DNA of 64,000 bases from positions 372,001-436,000 of the forward strand of contig NZ_JADWOX010000001.1 of NCBI RefSeq assembly GCF_016135805.1, read 5' to 3'. Shown here piece after piece: positions 38,501 to 49,026 of this stretch. The notes beneath the pieces are model-generated. The model was not told the DNA's origin, made no database searches, and saw only the letters and a list, made by a program, of their open reading frames with translations. The first letter of the stretch is position 1, and each line of letters begins with the position of its first letter. The stretch comes from Caulobacter hibisci (GTDB lineage Bacteria; Pseudomonadota; Alphaproteobacteria; Caulobacterales; Caulobacteraceae). A program made the translations under genes and the position numbers.

Positions 38501-39381
38501 TCGGTGAACTCGACCTTGCGGATGCGGGTGGCCGGATCGGTCAGCAGGGGCGGGGCCTCGCCGGTCCAGCCGTAGCGCAGCTTCCAGGCGGCGTGCGTGG
38601 CCGGATCGTCCAGCGTCGGGACCGGCGCGGTCGCGGCCGGGATTTCGTTGCGGGCCAGGGCGGCGACCCCGGCCGCGTCCAGGGCGCGGTCGTAGACGCG
38701 GATCTCGTCCAGGTCGCCGCCGCGCAGGAAGTTGTAGCGGCTCTGCACCTGGTGCGGGGCGATCACCCGGCCGGCGACGCCGAACTGGTCGAGGCCGGCG
38801 TCATAGACCCGCTTGGCTTCCTTCTTCGCCACGGGCTTGCCGTCGACGAACAGCTGGACGCCGGTCTGCTCGTCCCAGGTGAAGGCCAGGTGCGTCCAGG
38901 CGTCGGCGGTCGGGGGCTTGTCCAGCTTGAACGAGACGCGGGTACGGGCCAGGCCGTTGTCGGTGACGAAGGCGTCGAAGCCGTGGCCGTTCCAGTCGAT
39001 GCGCAGGAAGGCCATGTCCCAGCTGGTGTGGTCGGCATAGCCGACGCGGAAGATCACGAAGGGCGCGACGCCGACCGGATAGCCCGAGCGCCAGAAGAAC
39101 GAGAGCGTGCCGCGCTGGGCCTGGATGTTGCCGGGCGCGTTCCAGGCCAGGACGCCGTCGTCCTGGGCCGAGAGGGCAGGGCCGGCCTTGCCGGTCGGGA
39201 TGACGGCGACCTTGTCGGCGAAGTTGGGGATGGCGTCGCCGGCCGCGTAGTCGGCCTTGAGGCCCTTGTCGCCGGAGACGTGGAAGAGCAGGGCGGGTTC
39301 AGGCGGCCCTGCGGCTACGGCCGCGCTGGCGGCGGCGATGACCGAAAAGGCGGAGGCTAGAAAAAGCGCCTGCTTCACCAC
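35593..39381 (-). CDS. Giant exported LamG-domain protein, predicted polysaccharide-active enzyme
   Basis: 1262 residues, GTG start after AGGGAG. Signal peptide (MVKQALFLASAFSVIAAASAAVAA). A concanavalin-like LamG domain occupies about 25-245 (AWTHLAFTWDEQTGVQLFVDGKPV). Beta-rich domains follow to about 600. A region rich in Trp and acidic residues (about 650-1070), with GDFGGGLSDDSDLLQQWPG and HVHFNTNWYSGAISYREGPWEW, looks like an (alpha/alpha)-toroid of a lyase or hydrolase; Ig-like strands form the C-terminus. No CAZy family assigned by eye. An operator-like palindrome sits 28 bp upstream, shared with GH9 and PL10 genes, which supports a carbohydrate role. Confidence 0.85.
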   Translation of the reverse strand: MVKQALFLASAFSVIAAASAAVAAGPPEPALLFHVSGDKGLKADYAAGDAIPNFADKVAVIPTGKAGPALSAQDDGVLAWNAPGNIQAQRGTLSFFWRSGYPVGVAPFVIFRVGYADHTSWDMAFLRIDWNGHGFDAFVTDNGLARTRVSFKLDKPPTADAWTHLAFTWDEQTGVQLFVDGKPVAKKEAKRVYDAGLDQFGVAGRVIAPHQVQSRYNFLRGGDLDEIRVYDRALDAAGVAALARNEIPAATAPVPTLDDPATHAAWKLRYGWTGEAPPLLTDPATRIRKVEFTDAKDLKEWMWRANDGIPETTWPGVYNRSRLEGRDDYFQLPDWNTYVEGGKALTLALPDEPISRLEIQGAAYGDLTWAAKAGDKATKVGVRAKGLARSVTTLAQPLKGGVLTFTNTDQETPIQEIWTYDVSAGKEPDGVFKMAYTVRADVAPDYLNLADLNAYVAGRFPASERATVVAIPDAAPQRKRPAADLTAKGLPIVHVLIPSGFGDAPAAQALARNWAYGWENARDGLDGIAIDIPALPGAVGTTIPLNIQVKDPIWPGRNMIDVSVSVKAGEARTLWLDLRDRILTADSLYLTIAADSAEFGPTALDGAKIRLVLKAREDAKAEHVADRFNQVKDNWAFLVEEHTTSKRQGLYRRLYADISDLLRVDPDHKEGREYWGDITYGSQGWPAFEQPKAPAGVPLWAFRQTEDLKRVAKFINWWIDERQVPYGDFGGGLSDDSDLLQQWPGLALMGVDPDKVRDSLNRLTDAVYRNGMFTNGLSTIVTDELHAYEEGINSNSEAMYLDYGDPLAVERLFTTVKALPTIIDRNPAGHVHFNTNWYSGAISYREGPWEWQKPYSFGVVHPAILIGDYNGDRTARDIVLGLADGYLAHAKADGSYPNEINWRTDAERGGTVLQGSGASGPFQIFWQAWRWTGDAKYLAPIQWRMGKNGVKSLNDLNDNALSMLGLGEANKDAIVKSAAKGAAIERFAAWSLTGDKAWLEKAYADEIQWADQHMYMHTDGHWWSDRVEIPSDVLQRSRLGGIANKRGQMNPGHLVSWRFEGGAKGEDVAILVKDGTAKGFKVVAYNLSDKPVTAVMTGWNVTPGQWSLAQGIDTSGDDAIDGAGETRQVAFERTKAVTIILPPGQTTIIDMALATAGDDPARRADLGVGRGDVAVKGSAITAKVHSLGAQDAAASRLELVDAAGKLLASAAVPALAAPKDLLPKTATARLKIPAGAKPSELRLRIVSAQPQITALNDEVKLP

Positions 39382-39408
39382 GCGTCACTCCCTAAGTCGT
39401 TCTTATTG

Positions 39409-39420
39409 GAAACCGGTGTC
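39409..39420. promoter_or_regulatory. Predicted LacI-type operator before the LamG gene
   Basis: GAAACCGGTGTC, one mismatch from GACACCGGTGTC. It is 28 bp upstream of the LamG start, where a repressor would block initiation. Confidence 0.6.
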
Positions 39421-39521
39421 ATGGTTCCTGCGACGCTTTTAGCGCGAGCCGTCCGCGTTGCAAACCGGCCTTGGCCTGTTACGCCTAGGGACAAGGCGAA
39501 AAGCCGCGCAGGGATGGGCCG

Positions 39522-41498
<1,977 letters not shown>

Positions 41499-41541
41499 GC
41501 TGCGTGCTTAGCTCTGCCTCTAGTGTAGCGGGGGCGATTCC

Positions 41542-41961
41542 ATGAAATTGACGCACAAGCTGTTTGGCGCTTCGGGCCGTATCCGGCGGCGCGACTATTG
41601 GCTGCTCAGCATCGCGGCCAATGTCAGCATCGCTCTCATCGACATCCTCCAGACCCTGGCATTGGGCGGTTGGAACGTCGATATGCTCGGGTCTGAGCCG
41701 TCGGGCCTGAGCGGCGTGATCTCCATCCTGCTTTACGTTCCGACCGTGTGGATCGGCATCGCCCTGATGCTCAAGCGCTGCCATGATCGCAACAAGGGCG
41801 GCGGCTGGGTGGCGTTCTTCATCCTGGTCCCGATCGTCGGCTGGATCTGGAGCTTCGTCGAACTGGGCTTCCTGGACGGCACGCAGGGGCGCAACCGCTT
41901 CGGTCCATCGCCCAAGGGTGTCGGCGCCGCCGAAGAGGACCTGGAAAAGGTCTTCGCCTGA
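41542..41961 (+). CDS. DUF805 membrane protein 1
   Basis: 139 residues with four predicted spans. Shows the DUF805 hallmarks: an N-terminal KLFGASGRIRRRDYWLL, the central LKRCHDRNKGGGWVAF loop, and a terminal DGTQGRNRFGPSPKG. Function unknown. First of four tandem DUF805 genes. Confidence 0.92.
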   Translation: MKLTHKLFGASGRIRRRDYWLLSIAANVSIALIDILQTLALGGWNVDMLGSEPSGLSGVISILLYVPTVWIGIALMLKRCHDRNKGGGWVAFFILVPIVGWIWSFVELGFLDGTQGRNRFGPSPKGVGAAEEDLEKVFA

Positions 41962-42037
41962 CCCAGGTCGAAAGGTTTGCGGCGCGGTGGTCAACCTCTG
42001 GTTTGTCAATCGCCGCGCCGCGTGCTTAAGCTTCGCC

Positions 42038-42565
42038 ATGGCCAAGAAGCGCACACATTTTCTGATCGAAGGACTGTTCGGGCTCGAGGGCCGCATGCGG
42101 CGGTCCGAGTTCTGGCTGATGAGCATCGGCATGGGCGTGTTCAAGTTCCTGCTGACCCTGGTGATTTCGAGCGTCATCGGCGGGGACATGGCGGATTCGC
42201 GGACGGTGGCCGTGCGGTTCGTGGTGGACGTGCTGTTCTTTTGGCCGGTCATGGCGTTCGCCGTCCGGCGCGGACATGATCGCAACCGCGCCACCCTCTA
42301 TTCGATCGTCCTGACCGTGATCATGGCGATCTTCGGCTATGCGATGATCCTGCTGATGGGCCCGATCAGCGCCGCCGGACAGAATCCCGACCCGGGGGCC
42401 TTGCTGGCTTTCGCCTCGGTCTGGCTCGTCTACGTCATCCTGGCGATCTACTGGTTCGTCGACTACGGCTGCCTGGACGGCACCAAGGGCCGCAACCGGT
42501 TTGGGCCCTCGCCGAAGGGCGTGAAAGGTCCCGACGAGCAGGACGTGGCCAAGGTCTTCGCTTGA
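42038..42565 (+). CDS. DUF805 membrane protein 2 (longer, divergent)
   Basis: 175 residues. Keeps LFGLEGRMRRSEFWL and the DGTKGRNRFGPSPKG end, but the middle loop is degenerate (VRRGHDRNRATLYS) and the distance between the last spans is longer. ATG at 42038 follows no clear ribosome site. The stop overlaps the start of gene 3. Confidence 0.87.
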   Translation: MAKKRTHFLIEGLFGLEGRMRRSEFWLMSIGMGVFKFLLTLVISSVIGGDMADSRTVAVRFVVDVLFFWPVMAFAVRRGHDRNRATLYSIVLTVIMAIFGYAMILLMGPISAAGQNPDPGALLAFASVWLVYVILAIYWFVDYGCLDGTKGRNRFGPSPKGVKGPDEQDVAKVFA

Positions 42566-42954
42566 AGTTGCTGGCCTGGAAGCTGTTCGGCTTTGGCGGG
42601 CGGCTGGCGCGGGGCGACTGGTGGCGGCTGGGCCTGCCGGCCTTCATCGGACTGATCGCGGTCAATCTGCTGGTGACGGTCGGCGCCGGCCCGGGCGAGG
42701 CGGCCTACAGTGGTCCGGCCTTTCTGCGCTTGGCGCTTTCGGCGCCGCTGATCTGGGCGCTGTACGCGATCGGCCTCAAACGCTGTCACGATCGCGGCAA
42801 GGGGCGTTTCTGGTTGCTGATGTTCGTGCTGGTCCCTGTCTTGGGCTGGGGGTGGAGCGTGATCGAGCTGGGCTTTCTGCGGGGCCAGGCCGGCGCCAAC
42901 CGCTTCGGGCCTTCGCCGCTCGGTGATGAAAGCCTCGACGACGTTTTCGCCTGA
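42562..42954 (+). CDS. DUF805 membrane protein 3
   Basis: 130 residues, TTG start overlapping the previous stop (TTGA). Standard DUF805 layout: KLFGFGGRLARGDWWRLG, LKRCHDRGKGRFWLLM, GANRFGPSPLG. Very similar in plan to gene 1, suggesting local duplication. Confidence 0.88.
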   Translation: MKLLAWKLFGFGGRLARGDWWRLGLPAFIGLIAVNLLVTVGAGPGEAAYSGPAFLRLALSAPLIWALYAIGLKRCHDRGKGRFWLLMFVLVPVLGWGWSVIELGFLRGQAGANRFGPSPLGDESLDDVFA

Positions 42955-43036
42955 CGGTGTGACCCCGTCGCGACTTCCGCATCGCGCCCGCTCCGCCTAG
43001 GTTCCGCTCGAAGAGAGTCGCGGAGCCTTGGCGAGC

Positions 43037-43441
43037 ATGAACGGTCGGATCGATTGGGCGGAGCTGTTCCTGTCCTCAACGGGCAGGCTGGCGCGCACGC
43101 CGTTCCTGATCGCCTCGGCCGTGCTGGTCGGCGTCGCGGTGCTGTACGAGGCCATAGCCGGCGACGTGCTGCGGCTGCTGACCGGCTGGCTGGTTTATTC
43201 GGCCCTGCTGTATTCGGGCGCCTGCGTCCTGTCCAAGCGTCTGCACGACCGGGGACGGTCGGGCTGGTGGGCGGCCCTGGTGCTGGCGGCCATGGTCGCC
43301 GTCTGGCCGACCCCGCAGCACTTCCTCGACTTCGCCTTCGCCATCGTCCTGGTCTGGGCGATCGTCGAGCTGGGCGTCATGGGCGGCGAGCAGGGCGCCA
43401 ACCGCTACGGCCAGCCGCCGCTGAAGGCCCCCGCGATCTAG
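43037..43441 (+). CDS. DUF805 membrane protein 4
   Basis: 134 residues, start [20 protein letters not shown]; the CHDR loop is varied to [16 protein letters not shown] and the end to [14 protein letters not shown] 9 bp upstream is an alternative start. Its stop overlaps the convergent lipB stop by 4 bp. Confidence 0.87.
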   Translation: MNGRIDWAELFLSSTGRLARTPFLIASAVLVGVAVLYEAIAGDVLRLLTGWLVYSALLYSGACVLSKRLHDRGRSGWWAALVLAAMVAVWPTPQHFLDFAFAIVLVWAIVELGVMGGEQGANRYGQPPLKAPAI

Positions 43442-44163
43442 ACCGGCGGCGGCGCGGCCTCCACGGCCCCGAACACCTTCTGGAAGCTGGCCTTCAGGGC
43501 CTCGTCGGCCTCGTCGAGGGTGACGGGCAGGCCGAGATCCACGAGGCTGGTGACGCCGTGCTCGGTCTGGCCGCAGGGCACGATGCCGGAGAAGTGGCTC
43601 AGGTCCGGCTCGACGTTCAGGCTGATCCCGTGGAAGCTGACCCAGCGGCGCAGCTTGACGCCGATGGCGGCGATCTTGTCCTCGCGCGACCAGCCAGCGC
43701 CCTTGCGCTCGACCCAGACGCCGACCCGGCCCTCGCGCATCTCGCCGACGACGTTGAAGACGCCCAGGGCGTCGATGATCCAGGCTTCGAGCGCGGCGAC
43801 GAAGGCGCGCACGTCGCGGCCGCGCTGGGTCAGGTCGAGCATGACATAGGCCACGCGCTGGCCGGGGCCGTGATAGGTGAACTGGCCGCCGCGGGCGCTA
43901 TCGAACACCGGGAAGCGTTCGGGCTCCAGAAGGTCGGCGGTCTTGGCCGAAACGCCGGCCGTATAGAGCGGCGGATGCTCCAGAAGCCAGATCAGCTCGC
44001 CCGCCGTCCCGTCGGCGATGGCGGCCGCGCGGGCTTCCATGGCGGCAACGGCTGCCGGGTAGGGGACGTAGTCGGTCGAAACCGCCCACCCCGCCGCCCC
44101 CCCGTCGGGGCGTGACAGATCGGGAAGACCTTTATCTTCAAGGTTTAACGGGCGATCAAGCAT
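43438..44163 (-). CDS. lipB: Lipoyl(octanoyl) transferase LipB
   Basis: 241 residues. Transfers octanoate from ACP to apo-domains of lipoate enzymes. Signature [12 protein letters not shown], lysine in [15 protein letters not shown], and catalytic cysteine in [13 protein letters not shown]. Full length. Divergent from the FliN-like gene. Confidence 0.97.
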   Translation of the reverse strand: MLDRPLNLEDKGLPDLSRPDGGAAGWAVSTDYVPYPAAVAAMEARAAAIADGTAGELIWLLEHPPLYTAGVSAKTADLLEPERFPVFDSARGGQFTYHGPGQRVAYVMLDLTQRGRDVRAFVAALEAWIIDALGVFNVVGEMREGRVGVWVERKGAGWSREDKIAAIGVKLRRWVSFHGISLNVEPDLSHFSGIVPCGQTEHGVTSLVDLGLPVTLDEADEALKASFQKVFGAVEAAPPPV

Positions 44164-44239
44164 GCGGCCTTAGTCTTGCATGAGCCGAGGCGCGGGCTTT
44201 TCCGCCATCGGCAATTTTCAGTTCCAGGGGCCTTAGTTC

Positions 44240-44491
44240 GTGAGCCAGGTCAACGCCGTCAATGTCGAGATCTCCGTTCTGCTCGGCCGGTCGATCCTGC
44301 CGATGCAGCAACTGCTGCGCATGGGCCGCGGCGCGGTGATCCCGCTGGACGCCCGGACCAATGACGAGGTCTGGATCCTGGCCAACAATCACCCGATCGC
44401 CCGGGGCGAGATCCAGATCAACGACGATCGCATCGCCATCCAGGTGACCGGCCCGGCCGACGTCTACGATTACATGGCCGGCGGCGCCTAA
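44240..44491 (+). CDS. Short FliN/SpoA-domain protein
   Basis: 83 residues, GTG start. It consists only of a SpoA (FliN/FliM C-terminal) domain: VNVEISVLLGRSILPMQQLLRMGRGAVIPLD and EVWILANNHPIARGEIQIND. It lacks the N-terminal extension of typical FliN and is not in a flagellar cluster. May be FliN itself or a dedicated switch/adhesion paralogue. Confidence 0.85.
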   Translation: MSQVNAVNVEISVLLGRSILPMQQLLRMGRGAVIPLDARTNDEVWILANNHPIARGEIQINDDRIAIQVTGPADVYDYMAGGA

Positions 44492-44590
44492 GGGGCCTGC
44501 GACCAAGAAGCCTGTGGGTTGGTTCGACATTCTCGAACTCTCCTCTTCCCAAAGCCGATTCAGTTTGCTACCTGCCGCGCCTCACCACGA

Positions 44591-44675
44591 GCGGTCGTGG
44601 CGGAATTGGTAGACGCGCAGCGTTGAGGTCGCTGTGGGGCAACCCGTGGAAGTTCGAGTCTTCTCGACCGCACCA
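44591..44675 (+). tRNA. tRNA-Leu (anticodon GAG)
   Basis: 85 nt including encoded CCA. Acceptor GCGGTCG pairs with CGACCGC, D-loop GGAATTGGTAGACGC, anticodon stem CAGCG/CGCTG with loop TTGAGGT (anticodon 44625-44627), a long variable arm GTGGGGCAACCCGT typical of Leu, and T-loop TTCGAGT. Reads CUC/CUU codons. Confidence 0.97.
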
Positions 44676-44841
44676 GGTGAACTTGCGTAGAGCGCGGCAG
44701 GCTTCGGTTTCCGAATCGCCTTCCGCGCTCTAACCATTTTTAGGCCAAGGTTTGCGGGCAACCGCCTGCCGAGCTTCGGCTTTCAATCATTCGGATCACG
44801 CGCGCGCAGCTTAAGCCTCGCATCAAGTTCAGGAGGTCCCC

Positions 44842-46284
44842 ATGACCCGGGAAACAGCCGACCTGAGCGACGACGCGCGCCACGCCCTGACCATTCCCGA
44901 GCCCGAGGTCGTCGAGGACCTCGAGGACCTGGCGCTCGGCGACGATTACGCCCTCAATCCCGACTATGTGGAGATGGTGGTCGACGCGGCCGATCGCGGC
45001 GACACCGCGCGCCTGGCCGAGCTGGTCGGGGCGCTGGATCCCGCCGACGTCGCCGACCTGATGGGCTTCCTGTCGGCCGCCTATCGCGAGGAGGTCATCC
45101 CGGTCCTCGATCCCCTGGCTCTCGGCGAGATCATCGCCGAGCTGGAGGACAATATCCGCGAAGAGGTGCTGGAGGCGACCCCGTCGGTCACCCTGGCCCG
45201 GGCGCTGGAGGAACTGGACACCGACGACGCCGCCGACGTCATCGACGATCTGGATGACACCAAGCGCTTCCAGGTGCTGGCGGCCATGGGCGAGACCGAC
45301 CGGGCGGCCATCGAGACGACGCTGTCCTATGAGGACGAGACCGCCGGCCGCCTGATGCAGCGCGAGTTCCTGGCCGCGCCGCAGTTCTGGACCGTGGGCC
45401 ACACGATCGAGCACGTGCGCCAGTCGGGCGACAGCCTGCCGGAGCTGTTCTTCGACGTCTATGTGGTCGACCCGTCGTTCACCCCGGTCGGCGCCCTGCC
45501 GATCAGCCTGCTGCTGACCAGCAAGCTGGAGACCCCCCTGGCCGAGATCATGGAACCGGTGACCGAGATCACCGTCGACATGGACCAGGAGGAGGTGGCC
45601 TACATCTTCGACAAGTATCACCTGATCAGCGCCCCGGTCGTCGAGGCCGGTGGGCGGCTGGTGGGCCAGATCACCGTCGACGACATCGTCGGCGTCATCC
45701 GTGAAGAGGCGCAGGAAGACATTCTGGCGCTGGCCAACGTGTCGGACGTGGGCCGCGACGCCAGCGTCGTGGAGATCGTGCGCTCGCGCCTGCCGTGGCT
45801 GCTGCTCAACCTGCTGACCGCGACGATCTCGGTTTCCGGCATTGCGCTCTTCCAGGAAGAGATCTCCAAGCTGGTGGCCCTGGCGGTGCTGATGCCGATC
45901 GTCTCGTCGCTGGGCGGCAACGCCGGCACCCAGACGCTGGCGGTGGCCGTGCGAGCGCTGTCGAGCAAGGAGCTGACGGCGGCCAACGCCTCGCGGATCA
46001 TCACCCGCGAGCTTCTGGTGGGCGTCATGAACGGCCTGACCCTGGCGATCGTCATGGGGGCGGCGGTCTATGTCTTCTATGACAATCCCAAGCTCTCGCT
46101 GACCGTGGCCCTGGCCCTGGTCGCCAACATCTTCACCGCCGCCGTCGGCGGCATACTGGCGCCGCTGGCGCTGGAGAAGATGGGCCGGGACCCGGCGGTG
46201 TCGTCGTCGATCTTCGTGACCTTCCTGACCGACTTCGCGGGCTTCTTCTCGGTGCTGCTGATCGCGGCGCTGCTGTTCAACTGA
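44842..46284 (+). CDS. mgtE: Magnesium transporter MgtE
   Basis: 480 residues. An N-terminal MgtE-N superhelix (about 40-150) and paired CBS domains (about 155-285) form the magnesium sensor. Five membrane spans in the C-terminal 180 residues include the pore segment PIVSSLGGNAGTQTLAVAVRAL. Strong AGGAGGT ribosome site. Single gene behind the tRNA. Confidence 0.96.
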   Translation: MTRETADLSDDARHALTIPEPEVVEDLEDLALGDDYALNPDYVEMVVDAADRGDTARLAELVGALDPADVADLMGFLSAAYREEVIPVLDPLALGEIIAELEDNIREEVLEATPSVTLARALEELDTDDAADVIDDLDDTKRFQVLAAMGETDRAAIETTLSYEDETAGRLMQREFLAAPQFWTVGHTIEHVRQSGDSLPELFFDVYVVDPSFTPVGALPISLLLTSKLETPLAEIMEPVTEITVDMDQEEVAYIFDKYHLISAPVVEAGGRLVGQITVDDIVGVIREEAQEDILALANVSDVGRDASVVEIVRSRLPWLLLNLLTATISVSGIALFQEEISKLVALAVLMPIVSSLGGNAGTQTLAVAVRALSSKELTAANASRIITRELLVGVMNGLTLAIVMGAAVYVFYDNPKLSLTVALALVANIFTAAVGGILAPLALEKMGRDPAVSSSIFVTFLTDFAGFFSVLLIAALLFN

Positions 46285-46336
46285 CGCCAAGCGGGCCAGG
46301 GCTCGCGTAAATTTCCTTACCTGAACCTTAAAAAAC

Positions 46337-46350
46337 GGCGCCGGTCTTGC
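46337..46350 (+). promoter_or_regulatory. Predicted sigma-54 promoter of spmX
   Basis: GG at -24 (46337-46338) and GC at -12 (46349-46350) with the required 10 bp between (GGCGCCGGTCTTGC), including the TTGC half. It is 52 bp before the spmX ATG. Caulobacter spmX is known to depend on RpoN and the activator TacA, which fits. Confidence 0.7.
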
Positions 46351-46401
46351 GCGGGACCGGGCGAGGGCATCCGCCCGCGTTTCAAATTGGGTCAGTTCGC
46401 G

Positions 46402-47700
46402 ATGAAACCGCGTCATCAGGTCTCCCGCGCCGCCGTCGATCTCATCAAGAGGTTCGAAGGCTATCGGCAGAAAGCCGCCCAGCTGCCCGACGGGCGCTGG
46501 ACGATCGGCTATGGGCACACCCTGACCGCCCGGGGCGGCGCTACCGTCTCGGAACAGGACGCCGAGGCCCTGCTGCTCTACGACCTGATCACCGTGGCCC
46601 ATGCGGTGAACGAGAACAGCTATGCGCCGCTGAACCAGAACCAGTTCGACGCCCTGACCTGCTTTGCGTTCAATATCGGGACGGAGAACTTTCTGCGCTC
46701 GGGCGTGCTGCGCCGGATCAACGAGGGCTCGCTGCTGCAGGCCGCCTGCGCCATGGAGATGTGGCGCAAGGCCGACTTCGAGGGCGAGCGGATCGTCATC
46801 GACGCCCTGGTGCGTCGCCGCGCGGCCGAGAAGACCCTGTTCCTGACCCCGCCCGACGGCCAGTGGGTGCCCGCGCCGAGCCCCGTGCTGCGGCCCAAGG
46901 TCGATTACGATGCGACCTGCGCCATCCCTCGCCAGACCCCGGCCGCGGTCTCGACCCGGCTGGAGGGCGACAAGGCCGTCGCCGAGCGCGAGGAGGGCGT
47001 CGCCGCGCCCCTGACTCCGGTCGAGCCGGAAGAGGATGCGCCGACCGCCACCGAAGTGGCCGCCGCCGGCGTCAGCGCCCGCCTGGAGAAGATCCTGGCC
47101 GACGAGCCGGCCGCCAAGCCCGTCGCCAAGCCGGTGGAGGACCTGGTCGTGCCGGAGCCGCCGCCCGCGGCGCCCGTGATCGCGCCCGTGGCCGCCAGCG
47201 AGCCCGCGCCGGTGCTGCATGCGCCCGTCGAGGCCGCGCCGACCCTGGAGCCGTTCCGCCTGACGCCCGAGGAGCCGATCCTGGCCCAGGCCCCGCTGTT
47301 CACGCCCGATCCGCCCGTTGCGCCCGCCGCGCCCCAGGCTCCGGTCGAGCCGACCCTGTTCGAGACCGCGCGCGAGCCCTCGCGTTCGCCGTTCAATCTG
47401 GGCGGCTTCTCCACCAGCGGCGCCGAGGTCGATCTGCAGACCCTGGACGTGCCGCTGACCCCGCCGGAGCGGCCGGTATTTGGCGGCTCCAGCCTGCTGG
47501 TCAGCCTGGGCCTGCTGGGCCTGGCCCTGTTCGGCGGCGGGGTGCTGTGGAACCTGTCGGTGGCCTCCGATCCCGGCCTCACCCCGGTGCGGATGTTCGG
47601 CTGGGGCGCCAGCGTCATCGGCGTGATCTGTTTCGCGGTCTCGGCCTATCTGCTGCTGCGCAAGCTGGGCGGCCCGGACATCGATGACGACGGCGAGTAG
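46402..47700 (+). CDS. spmX: Polar localisation factor SpmX (muramidase-like)
   Basis: 432 residues. The N-terminal phage-lysozyme (GH24-like) domain (about 1-150) has Glu19 in KRFEGYRQKAAQ. A long acidic, Pro/Ala-rich middle (about 160-355) is followed by two membrane spans (about 365-388 and 398-418), the SpmX plan. In Caulobacter SpmX marks the stalked pole and recruits and activates the kinase DivJ. The ATG MKPRHQVSRAA is used; a TTG 15 bp upstream is in frame. Not a phage endolysin: no holin or phage genes nearby. Confidence 0.95.
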   Translation: MKPRHQVSRAAVDLIKRFEGYRQKAAQLPDGRWTIGYGHTLTARGGATVSEQDAEALLLYDLITVAHAVNENSYAPLNQNQFDALTCFAFNIGTENFLRSGVLRRINEGSLLQAACAMEMWRKADFEGERIVIDALVRRRAAEKTLFLTPPDGQWVPAPSPVLRPKVDYDATCAIPRQTPAAVSTRLEGDKAVAEREEGVAAPLTPVEPEEDAPTATEVAAAGVSARLEKILADEPAAKPVAKPVEDLVVPEPPPAAPVIAPVAASEPAPVLHAPVEAAPTLEPFRLTPEEPILAQAPLFTPDPPVAPAAPQAPVEPTLFETAREPSRSPFNLGGFSTSGAEVDLQTLDVPLTPPERPVFGGSSLLVSLGLLGLALFGGGVLWNLSVASDPGLTPVRMFGWGASVIGVICFAVSAYLLLRKLGGPDIDDDGE

Positions 47701-47757
47701 AGAACGGCGTTTCGAAAAGACCGGGTTCATCCCCGGTTCGTCGTGAAAAAGAGCATG

Positions 47758-47790
47758 AACGCCCGCCGGTCTCGTTGATCGGCGGGCGTT
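47758..47790 (+). terminator. Intrinsic terminator after spmX
   Basis: Eleven-bp stem AACGCCCGCCG/CGGCGGGCGTT with an 11-nt loop and a short T stretch. It ends 6 bp before one possible start of ivd, which argues for the later ATG at 47809. Confidence 0.8.
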
Positions 47791-47796
47791 TGTGCT

Positions 47797-48969
47797 ATGG
47801 CTGCGGGCATGACGCTGCAAACCGCACCCTCGATGGACTTCGCCCTGGGCGAGACGGCCGACGCGATTCGCGAGACCACGGCCCGCTTCGCCGCCGACAA
47901 GATCGCGCCCCTGGCGGCCCGGATCGACGAGACCAACGCCTTCCCGCGCGAGCTGTGGGTCCCGATGGGCGACCTCGGTTTGCACGGCATCACGGTCGAG
48001 GAAGAGTTTGGCGGCCTGGGCCTGGGCTATCTCGAGCACGTGGTGGCGATGGAGGAGATCTCCCGCGCCTCGGCCTCGGTGGGGCTGTCCTACGGCGCGC
48101 ACTCGAACCTCTGCGTCAACCAGATCCGCCGCTGGGCGACTCCCGAGCAGAAGCAGCGCTATCTGCCGAAACTGATCAGCGGCGAGCATGTCGGCTCCCT
48201 GGCGATGAGCGAGGCCGGCGCGGGTTCCGACGTCGTCTCGATGAAGCTGCGGGCGGAAGCTGTCGGCGACCGCTACGTGCTGAACGGGACCAAGTTCTGG
48301 ATCACCAATGCGCCGCACGCCGACACGCTGGTGGTCTACGCCAAGACGGGCGACGGCAGCCGGGGCATCACCGCCTTCATCGTCGAGAAGGGCATGAAGG
48401 GGTTCAGCGTTTCCAAGAAGCTGGACAAGATGGGCATGCGCGGGTCCGACACCGCCGAGCTGGTGTTCGAGGACTGCGAGATCCCCGAGGAGAACGTCAT
48501 GGGCCCGGTGGGCGGCGGCGTCGGGGTGCTGATGAGCGGCCTCGACTATGAGCGCGCCGTGCTCAGCGCCGGCCCCCTGGGCATCATGCAGGCCTGCCTC
48601 GACTACGTTCTGCCGTACGTGCGCGAGCGCAGGCAGTTCGGCCAGGCGATCGGCTCGTTCCAGCTGATGCAGGGCAAGGTCGCCGACATGTACGTGGCCC
48701 TCAATTCAGCCCGGGCCTATGTCTACGCCGTGGCTCGCGCCTGCGACGCCGGCAAGACCACCCGCTTCGACGCGGCCGGCGCGATCCTGATGGCCAGCGA
48801 GAACGCCGTGAAGGTGTCTCTGGAGGCCATCCAGGCCCTGGGCGGAGCCGGCTACACCAAGGAATGGCCGGTCGAGCGCCTGCTGCGCGACGCCAAGCTC
48901 TACGACATCGGCGCGGGCACCAACGAGATCCGCCGGTTCCTGATCGGCCGGGAGCTGGTGGGGGCTTAG
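47797..48969 (+). CDS. ivd: Isovaleryl-CoA dehydrogenase
   Basis: 390 residues (386 if the ATG at 47809 is used). FAD acyl-CoA dehydrogenase oxidising isovaleryl-CoA in leucine breakdown. Shows [15 protein letters not shown], the [15 protein letters not shown] segment containing the IVD-type catalytic glutamate, and [17 protein letters not shown] at the end. The carboxylase mccB and hydratase liuC that should follow lie 13 kb away in this window. Confidence 0.93.
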   Translation: MAAGMTLQTAPSMDFALGETADAIRETTARFAADKIAPLAARIDETNAFPRELWVPMGDLGLHGITVEEEFGGLGLGYLEHVVAMEEISRASASVGLSYGAHSNLCVNQIRRWATPEQKQRYLPKLISGEHVGSLAMSEAGAGSDVVSMKLRAEAVGDRYVLNGTKFWITNAPHADTLVVYAKTGDGSRGITAFIVEKGMKGFSVSKKLDKMGMRGSDTAELVFEDCEIPEENVMGPVGGGVGVLMSGLDYERAVLSAGPLGIMQACLDYVLPYVRERRQFGQAIGSFQLMQGKVADMYVALNSARAYVYAVARACDAGKTTRFDAAGAILMASENAVKVSLEAIQALGGAGYTKEWPVERLLRDAKLYDIGAGTNEIRRFLIGRELVGA

Positions 48970-49026
48970 GAGGCTTACGCTCTCTCCCGTAAAATCCTCG
49001 CGAGAGTGGAGTCTTATCGAGGGGGT

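Noticed and set aside
46402..47700. Lysozyme-like gene as a sign of a prophage
   Set aside because: The full protein plan is SpmX, with membrane spans and a sigma-54 promoter; no phage structural, holin or integrase genes are nearby.
44740..48318. Minus-strand open frame of nearly 1200 codons
   Set aside because: Covers mgtE, spmX and ivd in antisense and shows no domain; the plus-strand genes have clear motifs and ribosome sites.
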